A stretch of 64,000 bases of DNA from Nesterenkonia ebinurensis (GCF_008711175.1 NZ_VWNF01000001.1:78402-142401), one strand, 5' to 3'. Shown: positions 15,418 to 25,498, counted from the stretch's first letter. Notes: a model not told the origin generated them from the sequence alone. Numbers and translations are program-made.

Positions 15418-16173
15418 CTATCGGCGGTCGATTCTCTCGACGGCGGAGTCCATGAGGGAGGCGCGCAGATCTTTGAGGCACTGCAGCATCTCTTTGGAGG
15501 ACTCTGCCACCCGAGCTCGGGCTGCGGCGTCCTTGCGAGCTGCGTGCGGGGCCATGGCTCGGGCGATGAGGTCCAGCTCGGCGTCGGCGGAACGGCGCAG
15601 AGTGACCAGGTGCTTGGGCTCCAGTCCGTAGCGGGCCAGCACCCGCACGGCTTTGACCGCTTTGAGGTCGTGGTGGCTGTAGTTGCCCTGGGCGTCGGCG
15701 GAGATGATGCGGAATTTCTCCAAGGTGTCGAGCATCCCGCGGGTGGCTCCGGACAGGGCGCGCAGCTCCTTGCGGCTCATCGGGCGGGTGCGTCCGGTGA
15801 GCTGGGCGGCTAGTTCCCCGGTGACTTCGCGCGGTCCCACCGGCGCAGACTCAGGCAGCGCCTCAGGCTTCTCCCCGGCGTCGATGGCCTCCATGGTCTG
15901 CTTGATGACGTCCAGGGGCATATACCTATCCCGCTGCAGGGCGAGGATGAAGCGCAGGCGCTCCACATCTGCGGCGGAGTATTTGCGGTACCCGGATTGG
16001 GTGCGGGCAGGCTCCACCAGGTCGCGCTCCTCCAGGAACCTCAGCTTGGATGCTGAGAGGTCGGGGAACTCGTGCTGCAGTTCGCGCAGCACCTCAGAGA
16101 TGGTGAAGACGTGGCTGTCGGCGGGCCCGGCGTTCTCAGCCGGTTTGGGCTGGCGAGCAGGTGTTGCACTCAC
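15418..16173 (-). CDS. ftsR: MerR-family cell-division regulator FtsR
   Basis: 251-residue MerR protein matching the Rv1828/FtsR family, which in Corynebacterium activates ftsZ. The winged helix starts at about 23 (FTISEVLRELQHEFPDLSASKLRFLEERDLVEP) and includes SGYRKYSAADVERL. A second helical region with a conserved GRTRPMSRKELRAL stretch follows. GTG 16173 is preceded by AGAGG. It sits between garA and the DUF151 gene, in mycobacterial order. Confidence 0.88.
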   Translation of the reverse strand: MSATPARQPKPAENAGPADSHVFTISEVLRELQHEFPDLSASKLRFLEERDLVEPARTQSGYRKYSAADVERLRFILALQRDRYMPLDVIKQTMEAIDAGEKPEALPESAPVGPREVTGELAAQLTGRTRPMSRKELRALSGATRGMLDTLEKFRIISADAQGNYSHHDLKAVKAVRVLARYGLEPKHLVTLRRSADAELDLIARAMAPHAARKDAAARARVAESSKEMLQCLKDLRASLMDSAVERIDRR

Positions 16174-16314
16174 AGGCGCATCCTCTTTCGGGGTTCAGGG
16201 GAAGGAAAGAAGTCAGCCCCAGGATAACGTGCCCAGAGAATAAGTCCCGTCATTTGCGTCATGGAGATTCTGCCGGCGCTCTTCAGACCCGCCGGCGCCC
16301 GGTCTGTCTGCGAC

Positions 16315-16758
16315 TCAGCTGCCCCCGGTGTAGAAGGTGAGCCGGAATTTGCCGATCTGCACCTCATCACCTGCGGAGAGCAGGTGACTGTCCACTCGGT
16401 CATGGTTGACGTAGGTGCCGTTGAGGCTGCCCAGATCCTCAATCCGGAACACAGAATCGGTGCGCAGAATTTTCACATGGCGCCGTGAGACGGTGACATC
16501 GTCCAGGAAGATATCCGCCTCAGGGTGCCGGCCCACGGTGGTCTCGTCCTGGTCCACCAGGAAGCGTGCTCCCTGGTTGGCCCCGGTATGGGCGATCAGC
16601 AGTGCCGAACCCTGCGGGAGGGCCCCGATGGCTGCACTGTCCTGATCAGAGAGATTGGCCTCCAAAGGCCCGGTGTGGGCTGGCGGCAGCGCAATGGAGG
16701 TGGTCTCCGATGCGCTCTCCGGCGCGACGTCGTGCTCATGGTGCTTCTCTGCAGACAC
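16315..16758 (-). CDS. garA: FHA-domain regulator GarA/OdhI
   Basis: Small FHA protein of 147 residues that in relatives binds and inhibits 2-oxoglutarate dehydrogenase and glutamate enzymes, controlled by PknG-type kinases. The N-terminus carries the ETTS phospho-acceptor motif (about 19-22); the FHA domain has GRHPEADIFL, SRRHVKI and the SLNGTYVN loop. GTG 16758 is chosen because AGAGGAGGAACC precedes it; an upstream GTG at 16800 would add 14 residues but has no ribosome site. A TATAGT box at 16802-16807 may serve as its promoter. Confidence 0.9.
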   Translation of the reverse strand: MSAEKHHEHDVAPESASETTSIALPPAHTGPLEANLSDQDSAAIGALPQGSALLIAHTGANQGARFLVDQDETTVGRHPEADIFLDDVTVSRRHVKILRTDSVFRIEDLGSLNGTYVNHDRVDSHLLSAGDEVQIGKFRLTFYTGGS

Positions 16759-16823
16759 CGGTTCCTCCTCTCGCAGCTCTTCACCTCTGCCTGAGGTCAC
16801 AACTATATAACAATGGCGCAGGC

Positions 16824-17210
16824 TCAGCCCACCTGGGCGGAATACTCCTCGGCACTGAGCAGCGCGTCCAGGCCGGAGTCCTCAGCCAGCTTCACTTCGA
16901 AGAGCCAACCGCCGCCGTAAGGCTCAGCGTTGATGGCCTGCGGCTCATCGTCCAGGGTCTCGTTGACCGCAGTGATCTCACCGGCGACCGGGGCGTAGAT
17001 ATCGGAGACAGACTTGGTGGACTCCACCTCCCCGACCACGTCACCTGCTGCGACGGTGGATCCGACCTCCGGTTGCTCCACGTAGACCACCTCACCAAGG
17101 GCATCCTGGGCGAAGTCGGTGATGCCGATGCACACCACGCCCTCATCATTGGGACTGGAGACCCACTCGTGCTCGGCGCTGTACTTGAACTCGTCGGGAA
17201 CTGTGCTCAT
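16824..17210 (-). CDS. gcvH: glycine cleavage system H protein
   Basis: 128-residue lipoyl carrier that shuttles the aminomethyl group between the P, T and L proteins of glycine cleavage. The lipoylated residue is Lys66 in ESTKSVSDIYAP, and the N-terminal SAEHEW and C-terminal PYGGGWLFEVK patterns are standard. GcvP and GcvT are not in the window. It is first in the gcvH-garA-ftsR block, the order seen at Rv1826-Rv1828; no glycine riboswitch is visible upstream. Confidence 0.95.
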   Translation of the reverse strand: MSTVPDEFKYSAEHEWVSSPNDEGVVCIGITDFAQDALGEVVYVEQPEVGSTVAAGDVVGEVESTKSVSDIYAPVAGEITAVNETLDDEPQAINAEPYGGGWLFEVKLAEDSGLDALLSAEEYSAQVG

Positions 17211-17295
17211 CGATGCTCCTTGGAAAGCTGGGGGTGGAACAAAACTGTTGCTGCAGCCAACTTAGCACCCAGCACCTACTGCCCGAAGTTCCGCC

Positions 17296-17976
17296 TCAGC
17301 CGAGCACGCCTTCACGGATCGCCCGCAGCACCGCATTGGTCCGGTCACGTGCGCCGAGCTTGATCAGGATCGAAGAGATGTGGTTCTTCACCGTGCCCTC
17401 CGCGAGGTGGACCAGGTCTGCGATCTGCCGGTTGGAGTAGCCCTCGGCCACCAGCCGCAGCACCTCGACCTCCCTCTCGGTGAGCGATTCGACGACGACG
17501 CCGGATGCTCCAGCAGGTGCCGGAGCGGACTTGATTGCCCGCAGCAGCCGGTCGGTGATGGAGGGCGCGATGAGTGTGCCGCCCTCTGCGAGCGCCTGCA
17601 CTGCTGCGGCGAGCTGCTCCACGGTGACGTCTTTGAGCAGGTAGCCGCGGGCACCGGCGCGCAGGGCCTCAAGCACCAGGGTGTCATCGTCGAAGGTGGT
17701 GAGCACCAGCACCGGGATCTCCCGTCCGGCGGCTTGGAGCTGCTGGAGCAGCCAGAGACCGTCATAGCGGGGCATCCGCAGGTCCAGCAGCACCACCTCA
17801 GGAACCTGGTCTTCGGCTGCCTCATCCAGCAGGGTGAGCGCCTCAGCGCCGTCGCCGGCTTCGGCCATCACGGTGATTCCGCCGAGCTCCAGCAGGGTCC
17901 GGATGCCCTGCCGGACCAGGGTCTGGTCATCGACCACCATCACTCGCACCGCAGTGCCGGTGTGCTGTTCGGTCAC
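17296..17976 (-). CDS. NarL/LuxR-type response regulator
   Basis: 226-residue response regulator: receiver domain with Asp16-Asp17 (VVDDQ), phospho-acceptor Asp65 (LLDLRMPRYDG) and Lys in LLKD; C-terminal LuxR HTH with LTEREVEVLRLVAEGYSNRQIA. GTG 17976 overlaps the kinase stop by 4 bp, so the pair is coupled. It probably controls the divergent ABC-2 exporter genes at 19305-20850, as in DesRK-like and other actinobacterial exporter systems. Confidence 0.92.
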   Translation of the reverse strand: MTEQHTGTAVRVMVVDDQTLVRQGIRTLLELGGITVMAEAGDGAEALTLLDEAAEDQVPEVVLLDLRMPRYDGLWLLQQLQAAGREIPVLVLTTFDDDTLVLEALRAGARGYLLKDVTVEQLAAAVQALAEGGTLIAPSITDRLLRAIKSAPAPAGASGVVVESLTEREVEVLRLVAEGYSNRQIADLVHLAEGTVKNHISSILIKLGARDRTNAVLRAIREGVLG

Positions 17977-19193
17977 TGCGCCCCCGCGGGTTCGTCGCGG
18001 AGCCCGGGTGCGGCACTCTGCCCTGCGGCGGGAAGACGCACCTGGATGGTGAACTGCGGGGAGCTGGAGACTCTCAGCTGCCCGCCCAGCAGCTCCACCC
18101 GCTCGCGCAGCCCGGTCAGGCCGTGGCCCAGGGTGATGGTTTTCGGCGCCAGCCCGTCGTTGCTGCCGGTGAGCACCACTTCCGGGCCGGCCTGACCCAG
18201 GGTCAGGGACAGCTGCTGTGCCTGCGAGTGCTTGACCGCATTGGTGATGATCTCCTGGGCCGCTCGGACCAGAGCCGCGGTCTGCTGGTCGTCCACCGCC
18301 ACGACGGGGGCGACGTCCACCTGGATCTCCAGCGAGGGGACCGCCGCCGCCAGTCGCTCCAGGTGGGTCTGCAGGTCCCCGGGCCCGGTCTCGCGCAGCT
18401 CGCCGACAGTGGCCCGCACATCAGCCAGCAGTTGCTTGGCCACCCCTGCCGCCCGATCGATATGGGCAGAAGCGTCCTGGGCGGATCGGCTGCCTGCGCT
18501 GCGGTGCTTGGCCGCCTCCAGCTCCAGGTTGAGCACCGTGAGCTGGTGGCCCATGGCGTCGTGCAGCTCCCGGGAGATCCGCAGCCGCTCGGCCGTGGCG
18601 GCCGAGTCCTCCAGCAGCACCCCTGCCGCCTCAAGCTCCAGGTTCTTCTGCTCCAGCTCGCTGCGGAACACTATTTCGCGGTACAGGGCATAGGTGCTGA
18701 ACATCGAAGCCAGGTGGATAATCATGTAGAAGACGGTGGTGGCCAGGTACTCCACCGGGGCCGCTCCGTGAGCCACCATGTGCCCGAGCACCACTGCACA
18801 GTTCAGCCCAATGACACCCAGCACCATAGGGATTGGGATGAGGTAGCTGCCCACGGCAGCAACCACCACCAGGATTACCACCAGCATCCCCTGGTCGGGC
18901 ATCGTGAGCAGCAGTGCCCAGGAACTCAGCACAGCAGCCGCGTAGGCGGCGTTCTGCCAGCTGGTGCTGAGCCGGCCGCTGGCAGCCAGCACCACTGCGG
19001 AGAGGCAGCCGATGAGCAGTCCGGCCCAGAGCCAGCTCGGAATATAAGGGTCACCGCCGACGGCGAGCATCAGCACGCCCACACCGAAGCAGAGCCCCAG
19101 AATAGCGATGCCGGAGAACTCCTCCCAGCGGCGACGGCGCGACCTGCCGGACATCTCGGAAAGCACCTGCGCCGGTGCCCACTGATCCTCCAT
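17973..19193 (-). CDS. sensor histidine kinase (HisKA_3 type)
   Basis: 406-residue membrane kinase. Five to six hydrophobic segments occupy about 26-170, followed by a coiled region and the dimerisation box LRISRELHDAMGHQL with phospho-His211, then a degenerate N box (EIITNAVKH) and G box (GHGLTGLRERVELLGG). No large extracellular domain is seen, so it may sense within the membrane. ATG 19193 is chosen because membrane segments begin soon after; TAGGCT ends 8 nt upstream, which fits a leaderless start. Longer readings run antisense through the ABC gene. Confidence 0.88.
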   Translation of the reverse strand: MEDQWAPAQVLSEMSGRSRRRRWEEFSGIAILGLCFGVGVLMLAVGGDPYIPSWLWAGLLIGCLSAVVLAASGRLSTSWQNAAYAAAVLSSWALLLTMPDQGMLVVILVVVAAVGSYLIPIPMVLGVIGLNCAVVLGHMVAHGAAPVEYLATTVFYMIIHLASMFSTYALYREIVFRSELEQKNLELEAAGVLLEDSAATAERLRISRELHDAMGHQLTVLNLELEAAKHRSAGSRSAQDASAHIDRAAGVAKQLLADVRATVGELRETGPGDLQTHLERLAAAVPSLEIQVDVAPVVAVDDQQTAALVRAAQEIITNAVKHSQAQQLSLTLGQAGPEVVLTGSNDGLAPKTITLGHGLTGLRERVELLGGQLRVSSSPQFTIQVRLPAAGQSAAPGLRDEPAGAQ

Positions 19194-19304
19194 AGTCACC
19201 AAGCCTACTGACTCCCGGGGCCCGCCAGGGGTGCCGAAAGTCATGGCCCAGCTCATGACCAGCGGCACAGGTGCACCAGCGTGAGAGGCGGAAAGCTGGA
19301 GCCC

Positions 19305-20072
19305 ATGACAGAACACAAAGAGCAGCACGCAGAACAGAGTGCGCCGCCGGCCATCGATGCCCAGCATTTGGTCAAGCGGTACAAGACCAAGACAGCGGTG
19401 GACGGAATCAGCCTTCAGGTGGCCGCCGGTGAGACGTTCGGGATCCTGGGCACCAACGGTGCCGGTAAGACCACCGTCGTGGAGATGATCGCCGGGCTGC
19501 GCAAACCCACTGAGGGTTCGGTGCGGATCCTGGGCCTGGACCCCTTCACTGACCGGGCGAAGGTCCGGCAGATCCTGGGCGTCCAGCTGCAGCAGGCCTA
19601 TCTGCACGGCTCGCTGACCGCCCGGGAGCTGGTGAACCTCTACCGCAGCTTTTACCCCGATCCGCTGGATGCCGAGAAGGCCCTGGCGATGGTGGAGCTG
19701 ACCGATAAGGCCAGAACCAAGTTCGACAACCTCTCCGGCGGCCAGATGCAGCGGCTGTCCATCGCCCTGGCGCTGATCGGCCGGCCGCAGGTGGTGATCC
19801 TGGACGAGCTGACCACCGGTCTGGATCCCAAGGCCCGCCGCCGGGTCTGGGGAACCATCGAGTCGCTGGCCGAGCAGACGGTGATCCTGGTCAGCCACGC
19901 CATGGACGAGGTGGAGCGGCTCTGCAACCGGGTCGCACTGATCGACGCCGGTCGAATCATCGCTCAGGGCACCCCTGACCAGTTGAAGCAACAGGCAGGT
20001 ACCAGCACCCTGGAGGACGCTTTCGTGGCGCTGACCGGCAGAGAGATTCACGACGACGAGGAGGACGACTGA
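19305..20072 (+). CDS. ABC transporter ATP-binding protein (ABC-2 exporter)
   Basis: 255-residue ATPase of a drug/lipid-type ABC-2 exporter. Walker A GTNGAGKT (49-56), signature LSGGQMQR, Walker B VVILDELTTGLDP and the switch His in VSHAMDE are intact. ATG 19305 follows CTGGAG; an upstream GTG at 19281 is less likely. The stop lies 1 nt before the permease ATG. Divergent to the two-component genes, so probably induced by them in response to a membrane-active compound. Substrate unknown. Confidence 0.9.
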   Translation: MTEHKEQHAEQSAPPAIDAQHLVKRYKTKTAVDGISLQVAAGETFGILGTNGAGKTTVVEMIAGLRKPTEGSVRILGLDPFTDRAKVRQILGVQLQQAYLHGSLTARELVNLYRSFYPDPLDAEKALAMVELTDKARTKFDNLSGGQMQRLSIALALIGRPQVVILDELTTGLDPKARRRVWGTIESLAEQTVILVSHAMDEVERLCNRVALIDAGRIIAQGTPDQLKQQAGTSTLEDAFVALTGREIHDDEEDD

Positions 20073-20073
20073 G

Positions 20074-20850
20074 ATGACAAGCACTGCAGTTCAGGCCCGC
20101 AGACCAGGGCTCAATGCATGGCTGAAGCTGATCGAGGCCGAAGCTAAGATGGTGATCCGGGACTATGCGGGGCTGATCGTCCCGCTCGGGCTGCCGATGC
20201 TGATCCTGGTGATGCAGGGCATCATGATCGACGATATCCATCAGGAGCTGGCCGAGGGCGTCACCGTCTTCTCCTACTACGCGCTGCCGGTGGTGATCAG
20301 CATGGTGGTGTCCACGATCGCGGTGATCAATATGCCCAGCTTCCTGGCCACCTACCGCAAGACCAAGCTGCTGCGCCGACTTGCGGTCACCCCGGCCTCG
20401 CCGGCCATGGTGCTGGTGGCCCAGATGGTGGTCAGCTTCATCCAGGTCATCCTGGGCATCGGACTGGCCTTCGCGATGGCGATGATCTTCTTCGGCGCGA
20501 GTCTGCCACAGTCCTTGTTCACCGCGGCTGCCGTGCTGCTGGCCTGCTGCGCGGCGATGTACGGGCTGGGTATGATCGTCGCCTCCATCGCTCCCACCCC
20601 AAACTCCTCCGTGGCCATTGGGCTGGTCGCGTTCTTCGGCATCGCAGCCCTGGGCGGCATGTTCGGGCCGGCCGAGAACCTGCCCGATGCCCTGCAGACC
20701 CTGGGCTCCTGGCTGCCCTTCGGCGCAGCCGTTGAGGCATTCCAGTCGGCCTGGTTGGGCGAAGCGGTTGATGCGCAGAACTGGCTGGTGCTGGGCGGCT
20801 CCGCGGTGATCGGTGCCGGCGTGGCTGCCGCCCTGTTCCGCTGGGAATAG
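20074..20850 (+). CDS. ABC-2 type permease
   Basis: 258-residue membrane protein with six hydrophobic segments (about 33-50, 63-84, 105-130, 140-166, 176-195, 236-256), partner of the preceding ATPase. The long third to fifth helices and the FGPAENLPDALQTLGSWLPFGAAVEAF loop are typical of ABC-2 permeases. Ribosome site GAGGACGACTGAG overlaps the end of the ATPase gene. The 125-bp gap to the convergent gene at 20976 has GC-rich short repeats but no U-tailed terminator. Confidence 0.9.
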   Translation: MTSTAVQARRPGLNAWLKLIEAEAKMVIRDYAGLIVPLGLPMLILVMQGIMIDDIHQELAEGVTVFSYYALPVVISMVVSTIAVINMPSFLATYRKTKLLRRLAVTPASPAMVLVAQMVVSFIQVILGIGLAFAMAMIFFGASLPQSLFTAAAVLLACCAAMYGLGMIVASIAPTPNSSVAIGLVAFFGIAALGGMFGPAENLPDALQTLGSWLPFGAAVEAFQSAWLGEAVDAQNWLVLGGSAVIGAGVAAALFRWE

Positions 20851-20975
20851 GGGTTAACCAGCTGTCCTCCTCTTCGCGCGCTGCGCGCTCTACCGGCTGC
20901 ACTCGCCTGGGAAGACACAGAGCAAGTCCCTGACCCGGCCCGCACAGGTCCTGCGGATCTGCATGGGCGCCGAGG

Positions 20976-22250
20976 TTAGGGGCCCTCGGTCTTCTCTTGG
21001 GTCGATTGGCGGTCCCTATCCCGCTTGCGATCCTCAGCCGCGAGCCGGGTGAGCTCGGCGCCTGCCTCGGCATCGCGGGTCAGGTTCTCTCCGGTGGCCG
21101 GATCGAAGAGGTGGATGCGCCGGGTGTCTACCCACAGCTCAGCGGTGTCCCCGCCGCGCACCCGGGACATCGCATCCACGGCCACCACCAGCTGGGTGCG
21201 CAGTTCGTCGGCATCCATATCCGCGGCCAGATTCTCCAGCGCCTCGGCTACCCGTGGATCGTTCTGATAACGGATATAGCCGTACTGCTCATTGCCCAAC
21301 CACTCCACATGAGACAACTCAGCGGAGAACACTGACCCGCGGCCGCGCCGGGACTCGTCCACCTGCGAGGCCTCATCGAAGAACTCCGGGCGGATCCCGG
21401 CCAGTACAATCTCCTTATCCCGCCCGGCGGCAGCAATCTGCTCAGGAAGCTCAATCTCACCCAGCGGAGTCCTCAGCACTGTGGAACCGGTGGAGCCCTC
21501 CTCCACAGTGCCGGGCAGGAAGTTCATGGACGGGGAGCCGATGAACCCCGCCACGAACAGATTGGCCGGCTGCTCGTAGAGCTCACGGGGTGAGGCGATC
21601 TGCTGCAGCAACCCTTTCTTCAGCACCGCCACCCGGTCACCCAAGGTCATCGCCTCGGTCTGGTCGTGGGTGACATAGACGCTGGTGGTGTTCAGGCCGC
21701 GCTGCAGCTGGGAGATCTCGGCACGCATCTGACCGCGCAGCTTGGCGTCCAGATTGGACAGCGGCTCGTCGAAGAGGAAAGCATTGGCCTCCCGGACGAT
21801 GGCCCGGCCCATGGCCACCCGCTGCCGCTGACCACCGGAGAGGTTAGCCGGCTTGCGCTGCAGGTGTTCGGTGAGCTCCAACATTCCGGCCGCCCGCTGC
21901 ACCTTCTCCTTGACCTCACCCTCAGTGAACTTCCCCTTGGCCAGTCGCATCGGAAAGGCGATGTTCTCGAAAACGGTCAAATGCGGGTAGAGGGCGTAGT
22001 TCTGGAAGACCATGGCCAGGTTGCGCTCCCGGGGCGGTTTCTCGTTGACCCGTTCTCCACCGATCAGCAGGTCCCCAGAGGTGATGTCCTCCAGTCCCAC
22101 TATCATCCGCAGCAGAGTGGACTTGCCGCAGCCGGAGGGCCCCACCAGAATCACGAACTCGCCGTCCTCAATATCTATGGAGACATCGTTGACCGCCGGG
22201 AAGCCGTCGTCGTACTCCTTGACGATGTTCTGCAGAGTGATTGATGCCAT
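20976..22250 (-). CDS. sugC: sugar ABC transporter ATP-binding protein (SugC/MsmK type)
   Basis: 424-residue CUT1 ATPase. Walker [10 protein letters not shown] (37-45), signature [18 protein letters not shown], Walker [16 protein letters not shown] and the switch His ([14 protein letters not shown]) are intact, followed by a C-terminal OB-type regulatory domain (about 240-385). The charged tail of about 40 residues ([16 protein letters not shown]) is longer than usual. Last gene of the importer operon; it may also energise other CUT1 importers, as MsmK does. Confidence 0.88.
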   Translation of the reverse strand: MASITLQNIVKEYDDGFPAVNDVSIDIEDGEFVILVGPSGCGKSTLLRMIVGLEDITSGDLLIGGERVNEKPPRERNLAMVFQNYALYPHLTVFENIAFPMRLAKGKFTEGEVKEKVQRAAGMLELTEHLQRKPANLSGGQRQRVAMGRAIVREANAFLFDEPLSNLDAKLRGQMRAEISQLQRGLNTTSVYVTHDQTEAMTLGDRVAVLKKGLLQQIASPRELYEQPANLFVAGFIGSPSMNFLPGTVEEGSTGSTVLRTPLGEIELPEQIAAAGRDKEIVLAGIRPEFFDEASQVDESRRGRGSVFSAELSHVEWLGNEQYGYIRYQNDPRVAEALENLAADMDADELRTQLVVAVDAMSRVRGGDTAELWVDTRRIHLFDPATGENLTRDAEAGAELTRLAAEDRKRDRDRQSTQEKTEGP

Positions 22251-22265
22251 TGTTGTAGGTCCTTT

Positions 22266-23105
22266 CTAGCCCTTGACTGCGCCCTGTGTCAGGCCGGAGA
22301 CGATGCGCCGCTGGAACAGCAGCACCAGGACGACGACGGGAATGGTCACCACGATTGCCGCAGCAGAGATGGCGCCGGTGGGCTCTTCGAACTGACTGGC
22401 CCCGGTGAAGAAGGCCAGGGCCGCCGGGACCGGCCGGGCCGCCTCGGTGGAGGTCAGGGAGATACCGTAGACGAAGTCGTTCCAGGCGATGAAGAACGCC
22501 AGAATCGCAGTGGTGAAAACTCCCGGCGCAGCCAGTGGCACGATTGCTTTGCGGAAGGCCTGCCACTGGGTGGCACCGTCCACCTGGGCGGCCTGCTCCA
22601 GGTCCCAGGGGATCTGCCGGAAGAAGGCAGAAAGCGTCCAGATGGAGATCGGCAGGGTCAGTGACAGGTACGGGATGATCAGACCCGGCCAGGTGTCGTA
22701 GAGGCCGATGGTCCGCCAGAGGTTGAACAGCGGAGTGACCACCGAGATCACCGGGAAGATGGAGACCGCCAGGGCCACTCCCAGGATGATCCGTTTGCCG
22801 GGGAACTCCAGGCGGGCGATGGCGTATGCGCACAGGGTGGCCAGCACCACGGCGATGAAGGTGGCGATCAGGGTGATGCCGATCGAGTTGCGCAGGGCGG
22901 AAAGAAACAGCCCCTGAGCGTCGCCCACGAAGATCATCTCGTAGTTCTGCCAGGTCCAGCTGGTGGGCAGGAAGTTCTGGTTGCCCAGGTCCCCGGGAGT
23001 CTTGAAGCTGGTGGCGAAGATGGCAGCGACCGGAAACAGGGAGTAGCCCAGCACCAACAGCGCCACCAGGGTCCAGCCGAGCCTAGACTTGCTCTTGGGG
23101 CTCAC
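22266..23105 (-). CDS. sugB: sugar ABC transporter permease (SugB/MalG type)
   Basis: 279-residue CUT1 inner permease with six predicted membrane segments. The EAA loop reads [26 protein letters not shown] (about 188-213), which docks to the ATPase. Starts within the stop of the preceding permease gene (4-bp overlap), so strongly coupled. Confidence 0.88.
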   Translation of the reverse strand: MSPKSKSRLGWTLVALLVLGYSLFPVAAIFATSFKTPGDLGNQNFLPTSWTWQNYEMIFVGDAQGLFLSALRNSIGITLIATFIAVVLATLCAYAIARLEFPGKRIILGVALAVSIFPVISVVTPLFNLWRTIGLYDTWPGLIIPYLSLTLPISIWTLSAFFRQIPWDLEQAAQVDGATQWQAFRKAIVPLAAPGVFTTAILAFFIAWNDFVYGISLTSTEAARPVPAALAFFTGASQFEEPTGAISAAAIVVTIPVVVLVLLFQRRIVSGLTQGAVKG

Positions 23106-24091
23106 TGGTCCTCACCTCCGTTCTTGCCCTTGGCCTGAGACTGGTCGGTGCCAGAGGCCAGGTCCACGTTGAACAGCTTGATGGCGGCGAAGCACATCAG
23201 CAGCACGCAGAGGAACAGCACCACAGAGACCGCTGAGCCTAGTCCGATCTCCAGCCGGGAAATCGACTGCCGGTAGGCCAGCAGGGCCAGCACCTCAGTG
23301 CCCTGGTCTCCCCCGGTCATCACGAACACCGAGTCGAAGATGCGGAATGCGTCCAGGGCCCGGAAGAGCACAGCGACCATGATGGCGGCCTTCATATTCG
23401 GGATGATCACCCGGGTGAACTGCTGGGTTCGGGTGGCCCCGTCGACTTTGGCGGCCTCCACCAGCTCCTCAGGCACCTGGGCGAGCCCAGCCAGCAGCAG
23501 CAGGGCGATGAACGGGGTGGTCTTCCAAATCTCGGCAGCCATGATCACCGACAGGGCGGTCCAGGTGTTGCCGAACCAGTCCAGCTCCGCACTGATGCCC
23601 GGCACCCAGGAGAACCAGCTGTTGATGAACCCGGAGTTGATGTCAAACATGAAGTACCAGGCGAAGGCGGCCACCACGGTGATGATCGCATAGGGCACCA
23701 GGATGGCAGTGCGCAGCACCCCACGCAGAGCCTTCAGCGCCCGGTGCATGACCATCGCCAGAGCGAAGCCGAGCACCAGCTCAACGGCTACCGTGACCAC
23801 GGTGATGAGCAGGGTCACCAGGAAAGCCCGCCAGAAGGTCCAATCGGTGAACAGCAGCAGGTAGTTGTCCAGAAAGACGAACTCTCGTTCGTCCGGGGTG
23901 GTGAGCCGGTAGGAGAACAATGAGTCGAAGGTGGCCTGAGCGATGGGGTAGGCCGTGACCGCCAGCATGATCACGAACGCTGGGCCGGCCAGCATCCAGC
24001 CGAGCCGGGCTTCGGCCCGAGTCCGCTCTGACTTTGCCGGCTTCCCGGCTTTAGCTCTCCGCTTGGCGGCGGGTACTGCAGGGGTACTCAT
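23102..24091 (-). CDS. sugA: sugar ABC transporter permease (SugA/MalF type)
   Basis: 329-residue partner permease: a lysine/arginine-rich N-terminal tail (about 1-30), then six membrane segments. EAA loop [29 protein letters not shown] at about 211-239. Overlaps the upstream lipoprotein gene by 4 bp. The MalF-type long second periplasmic loop is missing, as is usual in SugA-like proteins. Confidence 0.88.
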   Translation of the reverse strand: MSTPAVPAAKRRAKAGKPAKSERTRAEARLGWMLAGPAFVIMLAVTAYPIAQATFDSLFSYRLTTPDEREFVFLDNYLLLFTDWTFWRAFLVTLLITVVTVAVELVLGFALAMVMHRALKALRGVLRTAILVPYAIITVVAAFAWYFMFDINSGFINSWFSWVPGISAELDWFGNTWTALSVIMAAEIWKTTPFIALLLLAGLAQVPEELVEAAKVDGATRTQQFTRVIIPNMKAAIMVAVLFRALDAFRIFDSVFVMTGGDQGTEVLALLAYRQSISRLEIGLGSAVSVVLFLCVLLMCFAAIKLFNVDLASGTDQSQAKGKNGGEDQ

Positions 24092-25374
24092 AGCAGGCGC
24101 TCCCCCCGTAAGACGTCCAAGATGTACTGAGCAGTGTTGGCCGGGGTGCGCTCGGCGTTCACCCCGGAGACCGGGGTGAAGTTCAGTTGGATCGATTCGG
24201 AGATTTCGTTGTAGTAGGGGGTCTGCGGTCTGGGGGCGGCGTTGTCGAGCGCATCGCGGATGGTCTCAGCCATGGGGAAGTCCTCCTCGATGGCAGGGTC
24301 GTTGAAAGCTGAGGCCGAGGAGGGCGGGTTGCCGTTGGTGAGGAAGTACTCGGTCTGGTTCTCCGGGCGGACAATGCACTCAATGGCCTCGAATGCCAGC
24401 TCAGGATGCTCCGACTCAGCACCGACTCCCAAGTTGATTCCGCCCAGCGGCGGTGCTGCGGGGGTGTCGGGGTCGACCCGGGGGTATTCGGCCCAGCCGA
24501 TGTCATCGGGTAGGTCGGCATCCACGCTTCCTTCCTCGGCTGCGGCGTTGGTGGCCGGCCAGACGAAGGGCCAGTTGACCATGAAGGAGCCGTTGTCCCG
24601 TTGGAACATCAGCATGGACTGGTTCTCATCCAGGGAGGCCACCCCTGGCCCGGCCAGTTGTTCAGAGCCGATGGTCCCGATGATCTCTGCGGTGCGCTGT
24701 CCGGCCTCAGAGTCCAGGCTGGTCTCCAACTCATCGGCTCCGGCGGAGGGGTCCACCAGGATGGACTCGCCCTGGGACTCCATGAGGCTGTTGACCCAGA
24801 CGGTCATCGACTCCGCACGGATGCCTTGGATACTCAGGTGTTTGTCCTGTTCCCGGGCAGCCTCTATGAGGTCGTCCCAGGTCACCGGCTCGCTCATGTC
24901 CAAGCCGGCTTCCTCGGCCACAGATTCGCGGTACCAGAGGATCTGGGTGTTGGCCCAGAACGGGACGGTGACCAGTTCATCATTCCACATGGCTCCAGCC
25001 AGGGCGCCTTCCAGGGTGTCCTCTGTGGTGCGCTCGGCCACGTCCTGCGGCACCGGGGCCAGGAAACCGGGCTCGGCCAGCTCCGGGATGAATGGCGGGT
25101 CGATGGACATGATGTCCAGGGATGAGTCTCCTGCGGCCAACCGCCGGGCCAGTTGCTCCCGCTGGGCAGGGGCATCATTGGGCAGCAGAGAGGTCTGGAT
25201 CCGGTAGGCGCCGTCCGCCTCTTCAGTGCACTGCTGAGCCAGTGCCTGCTGCCCGCCGTCGTCAGGGTTGATGTACCAGGTCAGCACGGGGACCTCGTCC
25301 TCCGCTCCGCAGCCGGTGAGCACCAAGGCTGCTGCGGCAGCGGCTGCCGCAGCCCGGGACCAGTTTCCGGTCAC
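24088..25374 (-). CDS. sugar-binding lipoprotein, LpqY-like
   Basis: 428-residue extracellular solute-binding lipoprotein with lipobox LTGC (lipidated Cys22) after an alanine-rich signal. It resembles mycobacterial LpqY in the segment REQLARRLAAGDSSLDIMSID, so trehalose is a plausible ligand; maltose-type sugars are the alternative. GTG 25374 has a strong AAGGAGG 10 nt upstream. First gene of the operon that continues through two permeases and the ATPase. An inverted repeat at 25398-25411 lies just upstream. Confidence 0.82.
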   Translation of the reverse strand: MTGNWSRAAAAAAAAALVLTGCGAEDEVPVLTWYINPDDGGQQALAQQCTEEADGAYRIQTSLLPNDAPAQREQLARRLAAGDSSLDIMSIDPPFIPELAEPGFLAPVPQDVAERTTEDTLEGALAGAMWNDELVTVPFWANTQILWYRESVAEEAGLDMSEPVTWDDLIEAAREQDKHLSIQGIRAESMTVWVNSLMESQGESILVDPSAGADELETSLDSEAGQRTAEIIGTIGSEQLAGPGVASLDENQSMLMFQRDNGSFMVNWPFVWPATNAAAEEGSVDADLPDDIGWAEYPRVDPDTPAAPPLGGINLGVGAESEHPELAFEAIECIVRPENQTEYFLTNGNPPSSASAFNDPAIEEDFPMAETIRDALDNAAPRPQTPYYNEISESIQLNFTPVSGVNAERTPANTAQYILDVLRGERLL

Positions 25375-25397
25375 GTGTACAACACCTCCTTGCTGAG

Positions 25398-25411
25398 GTG
25401 ACCTGTGTCAC
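25398..25411. promoter_or_regulatory. inverted repeat upstream of sugar importer operon
   Basis: GTGAC-CTGT-GTCAC, perfect 5-bp arms, lies 24 bp upstream of the lipoprotein GTG and next to its ribosome site. A repressor site is possible; short enough to be chance. Confidence 0.3.
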
Positions 25412-25480
25412 AACTCCTGGTGTGCACAGTAGTACTACACGGTCATAAATGGAAGCCCCCACACCCATTTCCGCAGGAAC

Positions 25481-25498
25481 AAAGCCCCCAGTCAGGGC
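25481..25498 (-). terminator. possible clpX terminator
   Basis: On the minus strand, 27 nt after the clpX stop, GCCC-TGACTG-GGGGC is followed by TTTGTT: a short stem with a weak U-tract. Confidence 0.45.

Noticed and set aside
17211..17295. Glycine riboswitch before gcvH
   Set aside because: The gap is only 85 bp and shows no tandem-aptamer pattern.
20860..20960. Terminator between convergent ABC-2 permease and sugC genes
   Set aside because: Only short GCGCGC-type self-complementarity; no stem long enough and no U-tract.
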